Numbered from the stretch's first letter, positions 34,652 through 45,185 are shown. The stretch is DNA of 64,000 bases from Rhizobium sp. LC145 (GCF_001005825.1 NZ_LBHV01000002.1:682001-746000); one strand, 5' to 3'. Numbers and translations: made by a program. Notes: a model not told the origin generated them from the letters alone.

Positions 34652-35700
34652 ACTCCCGCTTCCACCGGATTTCTGCTCTTGATATGCTGCGGGTCGCGAA
34701 GGTGGCAGGCGCCGAAATGGTTGGGCCGCAGTTCCTTCAGCGCGGGATCCGCCCGGTCGCAAAGGCCGGCCACGGCCTCCGGACAGCGCGTGTTGAACGG
34801 ACAGCCGGTCGGCCGGTTCAGCGGATGCGGCACCATGCCCTCGATCGCCGTGAGGCGCTTGCCGGTCGAATGCCGCGCGCCAAGCTTGGGGATGGAGGCG
34901 AGCAGCGCCAGCGTGTAAGGGTGCTGCGGCTCGTAGAAGATGTCTTCGACGCTGCCACGCTCGACGACTTGGCCGAGATACATCACCGCCACCTCGTCGG
35001 CGATCTCCGCGACCACGCCGAGATCATGGGTGATGAACATGACCGCCATGCCGGTTTCGTCCTGAAGCGTGCGCATGAGCTCGAGGATGTTTGCCTGTGT
35101 GGTGACGTCGAGCGCCGTTGTCGGCTCATCGGCGATCAGCATGGCCGGCCGGCAGGCAAGCGCCATCGCGATCATCACGCGCTGCCGCATGCCGCCAGAC
35201 AACTCGAAGGGATAGGCGGCGAGCCGCCGGCGCGGATCGGGTATGCCGACGCGATCGAGCGCCTCGACCGTTCGCTCGATCGCCGCTTTGGTGCCGATCT
35301 TGTGGTGCAGCAGGATCTTTTCCACCAGCTGGTCGCCAACCGTGTGCACGGGACTGAGCGAATTCATCGGCTCCTGGAAGATCATCGCGATGTCGCGCCC
35401 GCGGATCGCGCGGATCTCCTTGCCCGTCGGGTCGAGCGCCGCGATGTCGACACTGCCGCCGCCGTCACGGCTGAACATCATGCTGCCGTCGACGACGCGG
35501 CCGGGCGGCGTGACGATCTGCAGCACAGAACGCGCCATCATCGACTTACCGGAACCGGATTCGCCGACGACGCAAAGGGTCTTGCCGCGGCGGACGTCAA
35601 GATCAACGCCATCGACCGCCTTGATCAGGCCCTCGCGAAGATGGAAGTGGGTCTTCAGTCCGCGAACCGAAAGGACGGGTGTCTCGGATGTCGTGCTCAT
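34648..35700 (-). CDS. Dpp/Opp ABC ATP-binding protein (DppD/OppD-like), module 1
   Basis: A 350-residue ATPase: Walker [11 protein letters not shown]-loop [17 protein letters not shown], signature [15 protein letters not shown], Walker [14 protein letters not shown]-loop [13 protein letters not shown], and the C-terminal motif [20 protein letters not shown]. It starts inside the end of the DppC-like gene (ATGA) and ends inside the DppF-like start, so the three genes are coupled. Confidence 0.93.
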   Translation of the reverse strand: MSTTSETPVLSVRGLKTHFHLREGLIKAVDGVDLDVRRGKTLCVVGESGSGKSMMARSVLQIVTPPGRVVDGSMMFSRDGGGSVDIAALDPTGKEIRAIRGRDIAMIFQEPMNSLSPVHTVGDQLVEKILLHHKIGTKAAIERTVEALDRVGIPDPRRRLAAYPFELSGGMRQRVMIAMALACRPAMLIADEPTTALDVTTQANILELMRTLQDETGMAVMFITHDLGVVAEIADEVAVMYLGQVVERGSVEDIFYEPQHPYTLALLASIPKLGARHSTGKRLTAIEGMVPHPLNRPTGCPFNTRCPEAVAGLCDRADPALKELRPNHFGACHLRDPQHIKSRNPVEAGV

Positions 35701-36839
35701 GAGTATGGATCCGCAGCATCACGGAGGCCGTCGCCGAGGAAATTCAGGGACAGCACCGTCACGATGACAAGGACGCCCGGCGCCAGAAGCCAGGGCGCCT
35801 CTGCCAGCGAGCGGATGTTCTGGGCTTCCTGCAGCAGCACGCCCCAGCTGACGACGGGAGGGCGAAGGCCGATGCCGAGGAAGGAGAGCGAAGTCTCGGC
35901 GATGATCATCGCCGGGATTGCAAGCGTCGTCGCCGCGATGATGTGGCTGACAAAGCCCGGTACGAGATGGCGGGTGATGATCTTCATCTCCGACGTGCCG
36001 TCCAGGCGGGCGGCGACGACGAAGACCTCGTTGCGCCACGACATGAAACGCCCCCTCACCTCGCGGGCAAGCGAAGTCCAGCCGATCAGTGAGATGATCA
36101 TGGTGATGATGAAATAGACGAGGATCGGCGACCAGGTCACCGGGATTGCCGCGGCGAGACCCATCCACAACGGGATCGTCGGCACCGACATGATGAATTC
36201 GATGACCCGCTGAATGGCATTGTCCACCACGCCGCCGACATAGCCGGAGATACCGCCGAGAAGGACGCCCAGTATGAGGCTGATCGCCACGCCGATCAGG
36301 CCGACCGAGGTCGAGACGCGCGTGCCGTAGATCAGACGACTGAGCACATCGCGCCCGAGCCTGTCCGAACCCAGGAGGTAGAAGGGCTGTGTGGGATCCT
36401 TCGGCCCGATCAGGTGGATGTTGGAGGGAAACAGGCCCCAGAGCTTATAGGGCTCCCCGCGCACGAACAGGCCGACAGGTATCCGCACATTGGGATCGGC
36501 CGCAAAGACCTTGCGCAGTGTCTTCGGATCACGCTTGGAGCTGAACCCGGTCACATGCGGCTCGAAGTGATAGGAGCCGGCCTCGTCCACGAAGAACAGC
36601 TTGATCCCCTGCGGCGCCAGCATCGTATAGGCGGAATCATAATAGTCAGGAGTGCGCGGCGCCAGGAACTCTGCGAAGACGGCAACGAGATAGATCAGAA
36701 GGATAACGATCCCGCTCCAATAGGCGAGCTTGTGCTCCTTGAACTTGAGCCATATCAGCTGGCGCTGGCTGGCAAGACCGATGGCCGCGGCAGCGGCTAC
36801 AGTCTGCGGCGGCGCAGGAGCATCCGCGATCACCGCCAT
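35697..36839 (-). CDS. Dpp/Opp ABC transporter permease (DppC-like), module 1
   Basis: A 380-residue permease, first gene of module 1. It has an N-terminal cytoplasmic stretch rich in Ala, a first helix (YWSGIVILLIYLVAVFAEFL), a ~100-residue periplasmic insert (DEAGSYHFEPHV...NIHLIGP) longer than in DppC of enteric bacteria, then five helices and the ending [16 protein letters not shown]. The insert also occurs in the module 2 partner and seems characteristic of this transporter subgroup. Confidence 0.92.
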   Translation of the reverse strand: MAVIADAPAPPQTVAAAAAIGLASQRQLIWLKFKEHKLAYWSGIVILLIYLVAVFAEFLAPRTPDYYDSAYTMLAPQGIKLFFVDEAGSYHFEPHVTGFSSKRDPKTLRKVFAADPNVRIPVGLFVRGEPYKLWGLFPSNIHLIGPKDPTQPFYLLGSDRLGRDVLSRLIYGTRVSTSVGLIGVAISLILGVLLGGISGYVGGVVDNAIQRVIEFIMSVPTIPLWMGLAAAIPVTWSPILVYFIITMIISLIGWTSLAREVRGRFMSWRNEVFVVAARLDGTSEMKIITRHLVPGFVSHIIAATTLAIPAMIIAETSLSFLGIGLRPPVVSWGVLLQEAQNIRSLAEAPWLLAPGVLVIVTVLSLNFLGDGLRDAADPYS

Positions 36840-37250
36840 TTCGGTGCACTCCGGCTGGCACCTCCGGCCGGGCTGTTGATCCTATCGTAAGGCAACGCAG
36901 ACATGGCCATAGGCTCCTCCCTTAGCCGCAACTCCCCACTCAAACTGGAGCATTGTTTGCTTGTTGTTAGCCTAAATTGATGACAAAAAACCCATGCGTC
37001 AAGCGGATTGTTTGCGCGCCGCGATCAAAACAGCAGATAGAAAGAGCCTTGCTGCGTCTGCAAGAACGTCAGTATTGCAGGAAATCCATAGACATATCTT
37101 CCGGAAAATGATGATTTCTGCAGGAAACCTCGCATGGCGTGGTGCATCGCACTACGTGTTTTGGTTGACAGGCGCCGCAACACTAACATAACAAATACAA
37201 AAATTGCGCTTCTTGCCTTGCCGCAATTTGCCCCATTGGAAAAGAACACC
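36840..37250. promoter_or_regulatory. Divergent promoter region of module 1 and LacI regulator
   Basis: A 411-base gap with no gene. It must hold promoters for both directions. ATTGTTTGC occurs twice as a direct repeat (36952-36960 and 37007-37015), and the second copy is followed by an imperfect palindrome (TGTTTGCGCG...CGCGATCAAAACA, about 37009-37031) that could be a LacI-type operator. The assignment is positional. Confidence 0.4.
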
Positions 37251-38270
37251 ATGAGCCGCGTCACTTTGCAGGAAATCGCCGATCATCTCGGAATTTCGAA
37301 ATTCGCCGTCTCCAGAGCGCTGACCGGCAAACCGGGCGTCAGCGAGGATACGCGGCGCAGCGTACTTTCCATCGCCGAACAGTTTGGGTACATCGCAAGG
37401 CGCACGAAAGTGACTTCGCAATCGATCGAGGTGATCTTTCATGACCGGACCGTCGCCAATCGGGAGCTCTGGATCGACGTCCAGCACGGCATCGAGATGG
37501 AGGCGACGCGTTTCGGCTGTTCGATGGCGGTGCGCTGGACGAACGATCACCGCATCATAGAGCGGCTGGAGGATGCTTCGGTCGGCTTCATCATGGTCGG
37601 CCCGCAGGAACAGAAGATGTTCAACGCCGCCCGCGACAGTTCAGTTCCGGCCGTCGTCGTCGCCCATATCGTCCCCGAACTCTATACGATGGACCAGATT
37701 ACCGCGACAGACGTCGAGGCCGGCGTCTTCGTGGCGAAATTCCTCTACGACCTGGGGCATCGACGCATGGTCTATGCACACGGACAGCTCGGCTATCCCG
37801 GACGCTATGCGCGTCTTCGAGGCTTCTCCGAGGCGATCGCCGAACTTGAAGGCGCCGAGCTGCGGGAGATCGCGTTCAAGGAGGACTACATGGCAGCCGA
37901 CCTTCGCGAGGCGGTGGTGAAGATGGCCAATGAGGGCTTCGAGCCCACAGCGGTCTTCTGCGGCAGCGACGGCGTTGCCGTCACGGTCGTTTCCGAGTTG
38001 ATGCGCATGGGCATTTCCGTGCCTGAGGATATTTCGGTGGTCGGCCATGCGGATTATCCGATCGCCACCCAGGTCTCACCCAACCTGACGACGATCCACA
38101 TGCCCCACAAGCAGATGGGGATCGCCGCCGTGCGCCAGCTTCTGTCGCGCATCGGCCTCAACGGACAGTTGAACGACCTGCCGCCCCAGCGCTTGAGCCT
38201 CGTTCCGCACCTGGTCGAGCGGCAGTCGACGGCGCCGGCAACGACGAAATCCTGGAAATCCAAGCTTTGA
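37251..38270 (+). CDS. LacI-family transcriptional regulator 1
   Basis: A 339-residue repressor: N-terminal HTH TLQEIADHLGISKFAVSRALTGKPGVSEDTRR with the LacI hinge helix, then a periplasmic-binding-like effector domain (TATDVEAGVFVAKFLYDLGHRRMVYAHG, AVFCGSDGVAVTVVSELMRMGISVPEDISVVGHAD). It is divergent from the module 1 transporter operon and 28 bases upstream of the dehydrogenase gene. Probably represses the transporter in response to its sugar. Close paralogue of the LacI protein at 39211. Confidence 0.92.
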   Translation: MSRVTLQEIADHLGISKFAVSRALTGKPGVSEDTRRSVLSIAEQFGYIARRTKVTSQSIEVIFHDRTVANRELWIDVQHGIEMEATRFGCSMAVRWTNDHRIIERLEDASVGFIMVGPQEQKMFNAARDSSVPAVVVAHIVPELYTMDQITATDVEAGVFVAKFLYDLGHRRMVYAHGQLGYPGRYARLRGFSEAIAELEGAELREIAFKEDYMAADLREAVVKMANEGFEPTAVFCGSDGVAVTVVSELMRMGISVPEDISVVGHADYPIATQVSPNLTTIHMPHKQMGIAAVRQLLSRIGLNGQLNDLPPQRLSLVPHLVERQSTAPATTKSWKSKL

Positions 38271-38298
38271 CGACGAGAGAACATGTGAGGAGACATTC

Positions 38299-39177
38299 AT
38301 GAACATCGGATTTGTCGGGCTTGGCGTCATGGGGAGGCCAATGGCCGGGCACCTGATCGACGCAGGCCATGCGCTGTCGCTCCACCGGGTCAAGGAAGCT
38401 TCACGCGATCTCGTCGAGAAAGGCGCCTGCGCGGCAGAAAGCGCAGCGCAGGTTGCCGCGCAGTCCGATGTGGTGATCCTCATGCTGCCCGACACGCTCG
38501 ATGTCGAGGCTGTTCTTTTCGGTGCAGAGGGCCTCGCCGGGGCCCTGTCGCCAGGCAAGCTGGTGATCGACATGAGCTCGATCTCGCCGATCGCCACCAA
38601 GGATTTTGCCGCCAGGATCGGCAAGCTCGGCTGCGCCTATCTGGACGCGCCTGTTTCCGGCGGTGAGGTTGGCGCCCGCAACGCCGCGCTGACGATCATG
38701 GTCGGCGGCGAGGAGGAGGCGTTCCGGCGCGCGCTGCCGCTCTTCGAGAAGATGGGCAAGAACATCACGCTGGTTGGCGGCGTCGGCGACGGCCAGACCG
38801 CGAAGGTCGCCAACCAGATCATCGTCGGGCTGACGATAGAAGCAGTAGCGGAAGCATTGCTCTTTGCCAGGAAAGCCGGTGCCGATCCTGCGAAGGTCAG
38901 GCAGGCCCTGATGGGCGGGTTTGCCGCCTCGCGCATTCTGGAGCTGCATGGCGAACGCATGATCAACCGCACTTTCAATCCGGGCTTCCGCATCGCTCTG
39001 CACCGCAAGGATATGACGCTGGCGGTCGACAGCGCCCGAGCGCTGGATCTGGCCCTACCGAATGTCGCCATGGTGCAGCAGATGATGAATGCCGCAATTG
39101 CGCTCGGCGACGGCGACAAGGACCATTCGGCGCTGATCCGCACGCTGGAGACGCTCGCAGGCCTCCCCGACGCCTAG
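38299..39177 (+). CDS. NAD(P)-dependent beta-hydroxyacid dehydrogenase (3-hydroxyisobutyrate/tartronate-semialdehyde reductase family)
   Basis: A 292-residue dehydrogenase: Rossmann motif GFVGLGVMGRPMAGHL at the N-terminus, substrate-binding DAPVSGGEVGARNAALTIMVGG, and the catalytic lysine region GQTAKVANQIIVG. AGGAGA stands 6-11 bases before the ATG. It lies between two paralogous LacI genes on the same strand. Its likely role is reduction or oxidation of a small hydroxyacid produced from the sugar handled by modules 1 and 2. Confidence 0.9.
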   Translation: MNIGFVGLGVMGRPMAGHLIDAGHALSLHRVKEASRDLVEKGACAAESAAQVAAQSDVVILMLPDTLDVEAVLFGAEGLAGALSPGKLVIDMSSISPIATKDFAARIGKLGCAYLDAPVSGGEVGARNAALTIMVGGEEEAFRRALPLFEKMGKNITLVGGVGDGQTAKVANQIIVGLTIEAVAEALLFARKAGADPAKVRQALMGGFAASRILELHGERMINRTFNPGFRIALHRKDMTLAVDSARALDLALPNVAMVQQMMNAAIALGDGDKDHSALIRTLETLAGLPDA

Positions 39178-39210
39178 CGCCGCCACCGGAGGACGAGAAA
39201 TCGGACCACG

Positions 39211-40239
39211 ATGAGCAACGTCACTCTCGACATGATCGCCACGCAGCTCGGCGTCTCGAAATTTGCTGTCTCGCGCGCCCTCTCCGGCAAGCCGGGCGTC
39301 AGCGAAAAGACGCGACGCAGCATCATCGCGGTCGCCGAGCAGCTTGGCTACCGCATACCGCGCCTGAAGAGCGGCGATGGCCGGTCGATCGACGTGATCC
39401 TTCACGATCGCAACGTCGCAAATCGTGAACTTTGGGGTGACGTGCAGCACGGCATCGAGGCCGAAGCGAGCCGATGGGGCCTTGCGATGGCGGTGCGCTG
39501 GACCGGGGATCACAGGATCGTTTCCCGGGTCGAAAGATCGACGATCGGCTTTGTTCTCGTCGGTCCTCACGACGCCGAGATGCACAAGGCGGTTCGCTGC
39601 AGCCGCCGGCCAGCCGTCACAGTCAACCACCGCGTTCCGCCGCTCGACGGCATGGACCAGGTCACGGCGACCGATGTCGAGGCTGGTGAGTTCGTCGCCG
39701 ATTTCCTCCTCGGCCTCGGCCATCGCCGTATGGTCTATGTGCACGGACAGGCCGACTATCCCGATCGCGAGGCGCGCTTGTACGGTTTTGCCCGTACGGT
39801 CGCCGGTCGTGATGATGCAAGCGCTCGCGAGATGATCTTCGAATATGACGAGGAGACCTCGGCCTTCCGCTCGTCGCTGATCACCATGGTCGATGACGGT
39901 TTCGTGCCGACGGCCTTCTTCTGCGGCAGCGACGGCGTGGCCGTCACCGTCGTCTCGGAGCTTGTCCGAATGGGGCTGAGGGTTCCCGATGATGTCAGCG
40001 TCGTCGGCCATGCCGACGATCCGATCGCATCGCAGATATCGCCGAAACTCACCACACTTCACACGCCGTACAGGCAGATGGGGCTGACCGCAGTGCGGCT
40101 GCTGCTCTCAAGGGCAGGCCTCATTTTGCCTGTCGCCGACCCGACGCCGGTGCGCGTCAGTCTTGTCCCGCATCTGGTGGCCCGCCAGACGTCAGGGCCG
40201 CCAGGCCCGGGATCGTGGCATTCACGGCTCCGTCGCTAA
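39211..40239 (+). CDS. LacI-family transcriptional regulator 2
   Basis: A 342-residue paralogue of the regulator at 37251; the HTH (MIATQLGVSKFAVSRALSGKPGVSEKTRR) and effector domain (ATDVEAGEFVADFLLGLGHRRMVYVHG, FFCGSDGVAVTVVSELVRMG) align without large gaps. The recognition helices are nearly identical, so the two may bind overlapping operators. It ends 13 bases before the convergent ATPase of module 2. The ribosome site is not ideally placed (GGAGGA about 18 bases upstream). Confidence 0.92.
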   Translation: MSNVTLDMIATQLGVSKFAVSRALSGKPGVSEKTRRSIIAVAEQLGYRIPRLKSGDGRSIDVILHDRNVANRELWGDVQHGIEAEASRWGLAMAVRWTGDHRIVSRVERSTIGFVLVGPHDAEMHKAVRCSRRPAVTVNHRVPPLDGMDQVTATDVEAGEFVADFLLGLGHRRMVYVHGQADYPDREARLYGFARTVAGRDDASAREMIFEYDEETSAFRSSLITMVDDGFVPTAFFCGSDGVAVTVVSELVRMGLRVPDDVSVVGHADDPIASQISPKLTTLHTPYRQMGLTAVRLLLSRAGLILPVADPTPVRVSLVPHLVARQTSGPPGPGSWHSRLRR

Positions 40240-40252
40240 ACCCGTCGTCCGG

Positions 40253-41971
40253 TCACGCGTCGGCGATCTCGGGCGCGAAACGGACGCGATGCATCATGCG
40301 CTTTTGACGCGGATCGGGACTGGGCACGGCCGAGATCAGGGCCCTGGTATAGGGCTCGTCGGGGCTGGTGCAGATCTTTTGCGAGGATCCGACCTCCACG
40401 ATCCTGCCCTTGTACATCACCGCGACGCGGTCGCAGAAATAGCGGATGACCGATATGTCGTGCGAAATGAAGATGAAGCTCAAGTCGAGACGCGTCTGGA
40501 TGTCGAGCAGCAGATCAAGGATCTGGGAGCGGATCGAGACGTCGAGAGCCGACGTCGCCTCGTCGGCGACGATGACCCGCGGATCGAGCGCCAGCGCCCG
40601 CGCGATGCCGATGCGCTGCCGCTGGCCACCCGAAAAGGCGTGCGGATAGCGGTCCATCGTGTCCGGCGACAGGCCGACCATACGCAGCAGTTCCGCGACC
40701 CGGCCGTCGCGCGCTCTGCCGCGCGCCATGCCGGCGATCCGAAGCGGGTCACCAACGATCTGTTTCACGGTCATGCGCGGGTTGAGCGAGGCGAAGGGAT
40801 CCTGAAAGATCAATCGCACCTGCGCGTGATAGGCGCGCAAGGCGGCGCCGCGCATATCCAGGACGTCGCTAGTGACGCCATCGGCCTGGCGGTAGCTAAT
40901 CGATCCCATCGTCGGCTCGGTGATCCGCATGATCAGCCGGCCGAGCGTCGTCTTGCCGGAACCGCTTTCGCCGACGATACCGAGGTTCTCGCCGGGATAG
41001 AGATCGAGGCTGACATCGTCGACGGCACGCAGGCCGCCGCTCCAGCTGCCGTCCGCAGCCTGCTTCGATCCGTAATATTTGCTGAGGTTGCGGACAGACA
41101 GCACCGGTTCGATCCTGCTTGCGGTGCGATCGTCGCGCTCCCGAGAATTGTGCTCGAGCTTGCGCGTGGCCTCCAGCAGGTGACGGGTATAGGAGTGCTG
41201 AGGGTCGTGGAAGATCGCTTCTACAGGCCCTTTCTCGACGATCTCGCCGTTGCGCATCACCGCGACCTCGTCTGCCACCTCGGCCACCACGCCCATGTCG
41301 TGGGTTATCAGCAGAACCGCCATGCCGCGGCGCTGCTGCAGCCGCTTGATCAGGTCGAGAATCTCGGCTTGCGTTGTGACGTCCAGTGCCGTTGTCGGTT
41401 CGTCGGCGATCAGCACATCGGGATCGCACGCAAGCGCCATGGCGATGCAGACACGCTGGCGCATGCCCCCGGAATACTCAAAGGAATAGCGGTTGGCCAT
41501 TTCCGCCGGATTCTTGATCTCGACCTGGCGCAGCAGTTCGATGGTGCGCCTGCGCGCCTCGGCCTTCTCAAGATGCAGATGGATCTGTAGAACCTCGTCT
41601 ATCTGGTCGCCGATCGTGTGGAAGGGCGACAGCGCCGACATCGGCTCCTGGAAGATCAGCCCGACCTTGCCGCCGCGCACGGCACGGATCTGCGGCCCAT
41701 TGGCCTTCAAGGTGGTGATGTCGATCACCTCGGCCTCGCGCGTCAACACGATCCTGCCGGAGGTGATGCGGCCAGGCTTGTCGACGATCTGTAGCAGCGA
41801 GCGTGCCGTCACCGACTTGCCCGAGCCGCTTTCGCCCACGAGGCAGAGCGTGCCGCCCCGCTTGATCGAGAAGCTGACATCCTTGACCGCCTTGAACACC
41901 GAGGTCCGCAGTTGGAATTCGATGGAGAGCTTTTCCACCTTGAGAACGTCTGCCGTCATGGGTTCGCTCAT
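40253..41971 (-). CDS. Fused double ABC ATPase (DppD-DppF), module 2
   Basis: A 572-residue protein that joins both ATPases of a Dpp/Opp importer in one chain. NBD1: [55 protein letters not shown]2: [49 protein letters not shown]. Module 1 encodes these as two proteins. AGGAGA is about 7 bases before ATG 41971. It is the last gene of the module 2 operon. Confidence 0.93.
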   Translation of the reverse strand: MSEPMTADVLKVEKLSIEFQLRTSVFKAVKDVSFSIKRGGTLCLVGESGSGKSVTARSLLQIVDKPGRITSGRIVLTREAEVIDITTLKANGPQIRAVRGGKVGLIFQEPMSALSPFHTIGDQIDEVLQIHLHLEKAEARRRTIELLRQVEIKNPAEMANRYSFEYSGGMRQRVCIAMALACDPDVLIADEPTTALDVTTQAEILDLIKRLQQRRGMAVLLITHDMGVVAEVADEVAVMRNGEIVEKGPVEAIFHDPQHSYTRHLLEATRKLEHNSRERDDRTASRIEPVLSVRNLSKYYGSKQAADGSWSGGLRAVDDVSLDLYPGENLGIVGESGSGKTTLGRLIMRITEPTMGSISYRQADGVTSDVLDMRGAALRAYHAQVRLIFQDPFASLNPRMTVKQIVGDPLRIAGMARGRARDGRVAELLRMVGLSPDTMDRYPHAFSGGQRQRIGIARALALDPRVIVADEATSALDVSIRSQILDLLLDIQTRLDLSFIFISHDISVIRYFCDRVAVMYKGRIVEVGSSQKICTSPDEPYTRALISAVPSPDPRQKRMMHRVRFAPEIADA

Positions 41972-41981
41972 CGACAGTCTC

Positions 41982-43169
41982 CTAATCGGAATAGGGATCG
42001 GCAGCGTCGCGAAGACCATCGCCGAGGAAGTTGAGGGCCAGAACTGTCGTGATCACGGCGACGCCGGGCAGAAGCAGCCAAGGCGCAGTGGCGACGGTGC
42101 GGATGTTCTGTGCCTCCTGCAGGAGCACGCCCCAGCTGACGACAGGCGGGCGCAGACCGACACCCAGGAAGGAAAGCGCCGTTTCGCTGAGGATCATCAC
42201 CGGGATCGCAAGCGTCACCGCAGCAATGATGTGGCTGGCAAAGGAAGGCAGCATGTGGCGGAAGATGACGCTCATCTCGCGGGCGCCGTCGAGACGTGCT
42301 GCCGTGACGAAGTCCTCGTTCTTCATCGCCAAGAATCGCCCCCGCACCACCCGCGCCAGGCCCGTCCAGCCAACGAGCGAAAGGATGATGGTGATCATGA
42401 AATAGACCTGCAGCGGCGGCAGGGTCGGCGGGATCGCCGCGGCAAGTCCCATCCACAGCGGGATGGTCGGGATGGCGAGCAGAAATTCGATGACGCGCTG
42501 GATCGCCGTATCGATGCCGCCGCCATAATAGCCGGAGAGACCGCCGAGAATGATGCCGAAGACGAGGCTGAGCGACACGCCGACCAGACCGACCGTCATC
42601 GAAACCCGCGTGCCATGGATGACGCGGCTCAGCATGTCGCGACCCAGCCGATCCGCGCCCCACAGATACATGGGCTGGCCGGCCTTCACCGGACCGATCA
42701 GATGGATGTTGGAAGGAATGAAGTTCCAGAGCTTGTAAGGCGCGCCACGCACGAACAGGCCGACGGGAATTTTTGTCTCCGGGTCGATGACGAATTCGCG
42801 GGCGAAGCTCTCGGGATTGACGCGCACCTTGTAGCCGTGGACGTAGAGGCCGAATTCGCCATTGTCCCATATATGCAGCTGCTGTGGCGGCGCATAGGTA
42901 TAGCGTGCCGAATAGTCCCCGGCTCCCTGCGGCGCCAGGAATTCGGCGAAGGCGGCCACGAGATAGATGCAGATCACCACGATGCCGCTCGCCACGGCGA
43001 GCCGGTGCTTCCTGAATTTCCACCAGGCCAGTTGCCAGGCGCCGGCATGTTCGGCGTCCTTGATATGCGTGACCTCCTCGGCTACGCCCGCACCAGTGGC
43101 AGCCGTCGACTTGGCGGTCTTGTTCCGGGTCCAGGTGAACAAAGGTCTTACTCCGTCAGTTCGTGCCAT
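41982..43169 (-). CDS. Dpp/Opp ABC transporter permease (DppC-like), module 2
   Basis: A 395-residue permease homologous to the module 1 DppC-like protein, sharing the long periplasmic insert (NIHLIGPVKAGQPMYLWGADRLGRDMLSR) and the ending [17 protein letters not shown]. The longer soluble N-terminus (about 60 residues before the first helix) is Thr/Ala rich. ATG 43169 follows the DppB-like stop by 10 bases. Confidence 0.91.
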   Translation of the reverse strand: MARTDGVRPLFTWTRNKTAKSTAATGAGVAEEVTHIKDAEHAGAWQLAWWKFRKHRLAVASGIVVICIYLVAAFAEFLAPQGAGDYSARYTYAPPQQLHIWDNGEFGLYVHGYKVRVNPESFAREFVIDPETKIPVGLFVRGAPYKLWNFIPSNIHLIGPVKAGQPMYLWGADRLGRDMLSRVIHGTRVSMTVGLVGVSLSLVFGIILGGLSGYYGGGIDTAIQRVIEFLLAIPTIPLWMGLAAAIPPTLPPLQVYFMITIILSLVGWTGLARVVRGRFLAMKNEDFVTAARLDGAREMSVIFRHMLPSFASHIIAAVTLAIPVMILSETALSFLGVGLRPPVVSWGVLLQEAQNIRTVATAPWLLLPGVAVITTVLALNFLGDGLRDAADPYSD

Positions 43170-43179
43170 CGCCCGTGCC

Positions 43180-44166
43180 TCACTTGTAGCGAATGCGGGG
43201 ATCGAGCCACGCAAGCAATAAATCCGAGATCAGTGTGCCGATGACGGTCAGCACCGAGAGCATCAGGATCATCGCGCCGGCGAGATAGACATCCTGCGCG
43301 ATCAGCGCCCGCAGTAAGAGCGGGCCAGTCGTGGGCAGGTTGAGGACGATCGCGGTCACCGTTGCACCCGATACCAGTTCCGGCAGCGTCCAACCGAGTG
43401 TCGAAACAAAGGGGTTGAGGGCGGCGCGCACCGGGTATTTCAGGATCAGGCGCCATTCCGAAAGGCCCTTGGCCCGGGCGGTCGTCACATAGGGCTTGTA
43501 GAGCTCATCGAGCAGGTTGGCGCGCATGATGCGCACCAGCGCTGCCGTGCCGGAGCAACCAAGCACGATGACCGGCACGATCAGGTGCTGTGCGAGATCG
43601 ACAAATTTGCCCCAGCTCCAGGGCGCATCGACATATTCGCGGGAGAAGAGCCCGTCGATACTGATGCCGAGGAAACGGAGCGCCGCATACATGAGGATCA
43701 GGGCGAGCAGGAAGTTTGGGACCGCCAGGCCGACAAAGGCAAAGAAGGTAGCGGCATAGTCGCCGATCGAATATTTGCGAACCGCCGAGTAAATGCCGAT
43801 CGGCAGCGAGATCACCCAAGTGAAGACCAGCGCCGTCAATGACAGGACCACGGTCAGGCCGAGGCGATTCCACAGGAGATCGGAAACGGGCGCGTCCCAG
43901 TCGAAGGACCGGCCGAAGTCGCCGTAGAGCACGATGTTGGAGATCCAGATCCAGTACTGCACCCAGATCGGCTGGTCGAGCCCATACTGGCGCCGCAGCA
44001 TGGCCAGCGTGTTCGGATCGACCGTATCGCCGGCCTGCGACATCTGCGCCGCCAGTGTGGTGACGAAGTCGCCGGGTGGCAACTGGATCAGCGCGAAGGC
44101 GACGATGGAGATCGCGACCAGTGTCGGGATCATGTAGAGCAGGCGTTTCAAGACGTAGCGTGGCAT
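43180..44166 (-). CDS. Dpp/Opp ABC transporter permease (DppB-like), module 2
   Basis: A 328-residue permease with N-terminal helix MPRYVLKRLLYMIPTLVAISI, IQLPPGDFVTTL and the ending AWLDPRIRYK, closely matching the module 1 DppB-like protein in length and sequence. GGGGAGGA lies 5-12 bases before the ATG. It follows the D-2-hydroxyacid dehydrogenase gene by 23 bases. Confidence 0.92.
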   Translation of the reverse strand: MPRYVLKRLLYMIPTLVAISIVAFALIQLPPGDFVTTLAAQMSQAGDTVDPNTLAMLRRQYGLDQPIWVQYWIWISNIVLYGDFGRSFDWDAPVSDLLWNRLGLTVVLSLTALVFTWVISLPIGIYSAVRKYSIGDYAATFFAFVGLAVPNFLLALILMYAALRFLGISIDGLFSREYVDAPWSWGKFVDLAQHLIVPVIVLGCSGTAALVRIMRANLLDELYKPYVTTARAKGLSEWRLILKYPVRAALNPFVSTLGWTLPELVSGATVTAIVLNLPTTGPLLLRALIAQDVYLAGAMILMLSVLTVIGTLISDLLLAWLDPRIRYK

Positions 44167-44189
44167 GGCAGTCCTCCCCTCAATCCTGC

Positions 44190-45185
44190 TCAAGCATCCC
44201 TGGTCCAAAGATCTTCCTTCGTCATCCGGTTGAGCATCGGTTCCCCTGCCCGATAGCGACGGAAATTCTCGGTGATCACGTCGACTGACCGGTCGACCTT
44301 GTCGGGCAGGGCCGCAGTGAAATGAGGGGTAATCAGCACGTTCGGCGTATCCCACAGCGGATGATCGGCCGGCAGCGGTTCCGGGCTCGTGACGTCGAGA
44401 CCGGCGCCTGCGAGCCGCCCGTCCTTCAGCGCCTCGATCAGAGCGTCCTGGTCGATGACACCGCCGCGGGACAGGTTGACGATGATCGCCGACCGCTTCA
44501 TGCGGGCGATCTGCTCGCGTCCAATCATTCGGTAGGTCGCATCCGAAAGGTTGAGCACCAGCGCCAGAATGTCAGCCTGTTCGAGGATCTCGTCGATGGT
44601 TTCTTTCCTGTCGGCGCTGTACATGCGGTCGACACCTGGAGGCGGCGGGAGATCGCGGCGACGATAGCCGAGAACGCGCATGTTGAAGGCCTTCGCCCGG
44701 CTCGCCAGTGCAATGCCGGTATGCCCCATGCCGAGAATGCCGATCGTGCGGCCGTAGAGCGCGCGGATATCCATCATCTCGGGCGTGCGGCGCCATTCAT
44801 GGCGCTTCTGCGCATCATAGAAATCCGGGTAGCGCGAGCAGAGCATCAACGAGAACATCAACACATGTTCGGCAAGCGCTGGACCCGATCGGCCCGCAGA
44901 GCCGGTGACTACAAGGCCGCGCTCGAAGACTTCGGGCCTTGCGGATTTCGTCAGTCCGGCATGGTCACAATGGACCCATTTCAGATTCGGAGCGGCGACG
45001 TGGCGATCGTCGAGGTCGCCGGAAAGGATGGCGATTTCCGCTTGTTCAAGCGCAGCCGAAACCGCAGCCGGATCCCTAGTATCCACGAGTAGCATACGGC
45101 CGGAGCCGATCGCTTCCTCCAACCGCTGCCAGTGCCCGGCGTCGAAAGGGAGGTCACGTGCGACGAAGACAATAGGTTGCGACAT
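44190..45185 (-). CDS. D-2-hydroxyacid dehydrogenase family protein
   Basis: A 331-residue NAD-dependent dehydrogenase. The Rossmann motif is GILGMGHTGIALASRA; the catalytic set is visible as the Arg in NLSRGGVIDQDALIEAL, the Glu in TSPEPLPADHPLW and His in ITPHFTAA. It lies between the binding protein and the permeases of module 2. Likely substrates are glyoxylate, hydroxypyruvate or another 2-keto acid from the imported compound. An odd aspect is a metabolic enzyme placed inside the transporter gene set. Confidence 0.9.
   Translation of the reverse strand: MSQPIVFVARDLPFDAGHWQRLEEAIGSGRMLLVDTRDPAAVSAALEQAEIAILSGDLDDRHVAAPNLKWVHCDHAGLTKSARPEVFERGLVVTGSAGRSGPALAEHVLMFSLMLCSRYPDFYDAQKRHEWRRTPEMMDIRALYGRTIGILGMGHTGIALASRAKAFNMRVLGYRRRDLPPPPGVDRMYSADRKETIDEILEQADILALVLNLSDATYRMIGREQIARMKRSAIIVNLSRGGVIDQDALIEALKDGRLAGAGLDVTSPEPLPADHPLWDTPNVLITPHFTAALPDKVDRSVDVITENFRRYRAGEPMLNRMTKEDLWTRDA

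Noticed and set aside
28429-36839. Nickel or dipeptide importer as the role of module 1
   Set aside because: The binding protein is about 100 residues longer than DppA/NikA, and a putative glycosidase is embedded in the operon; a sugar-type ligand fits better, though peptides are not disproved.
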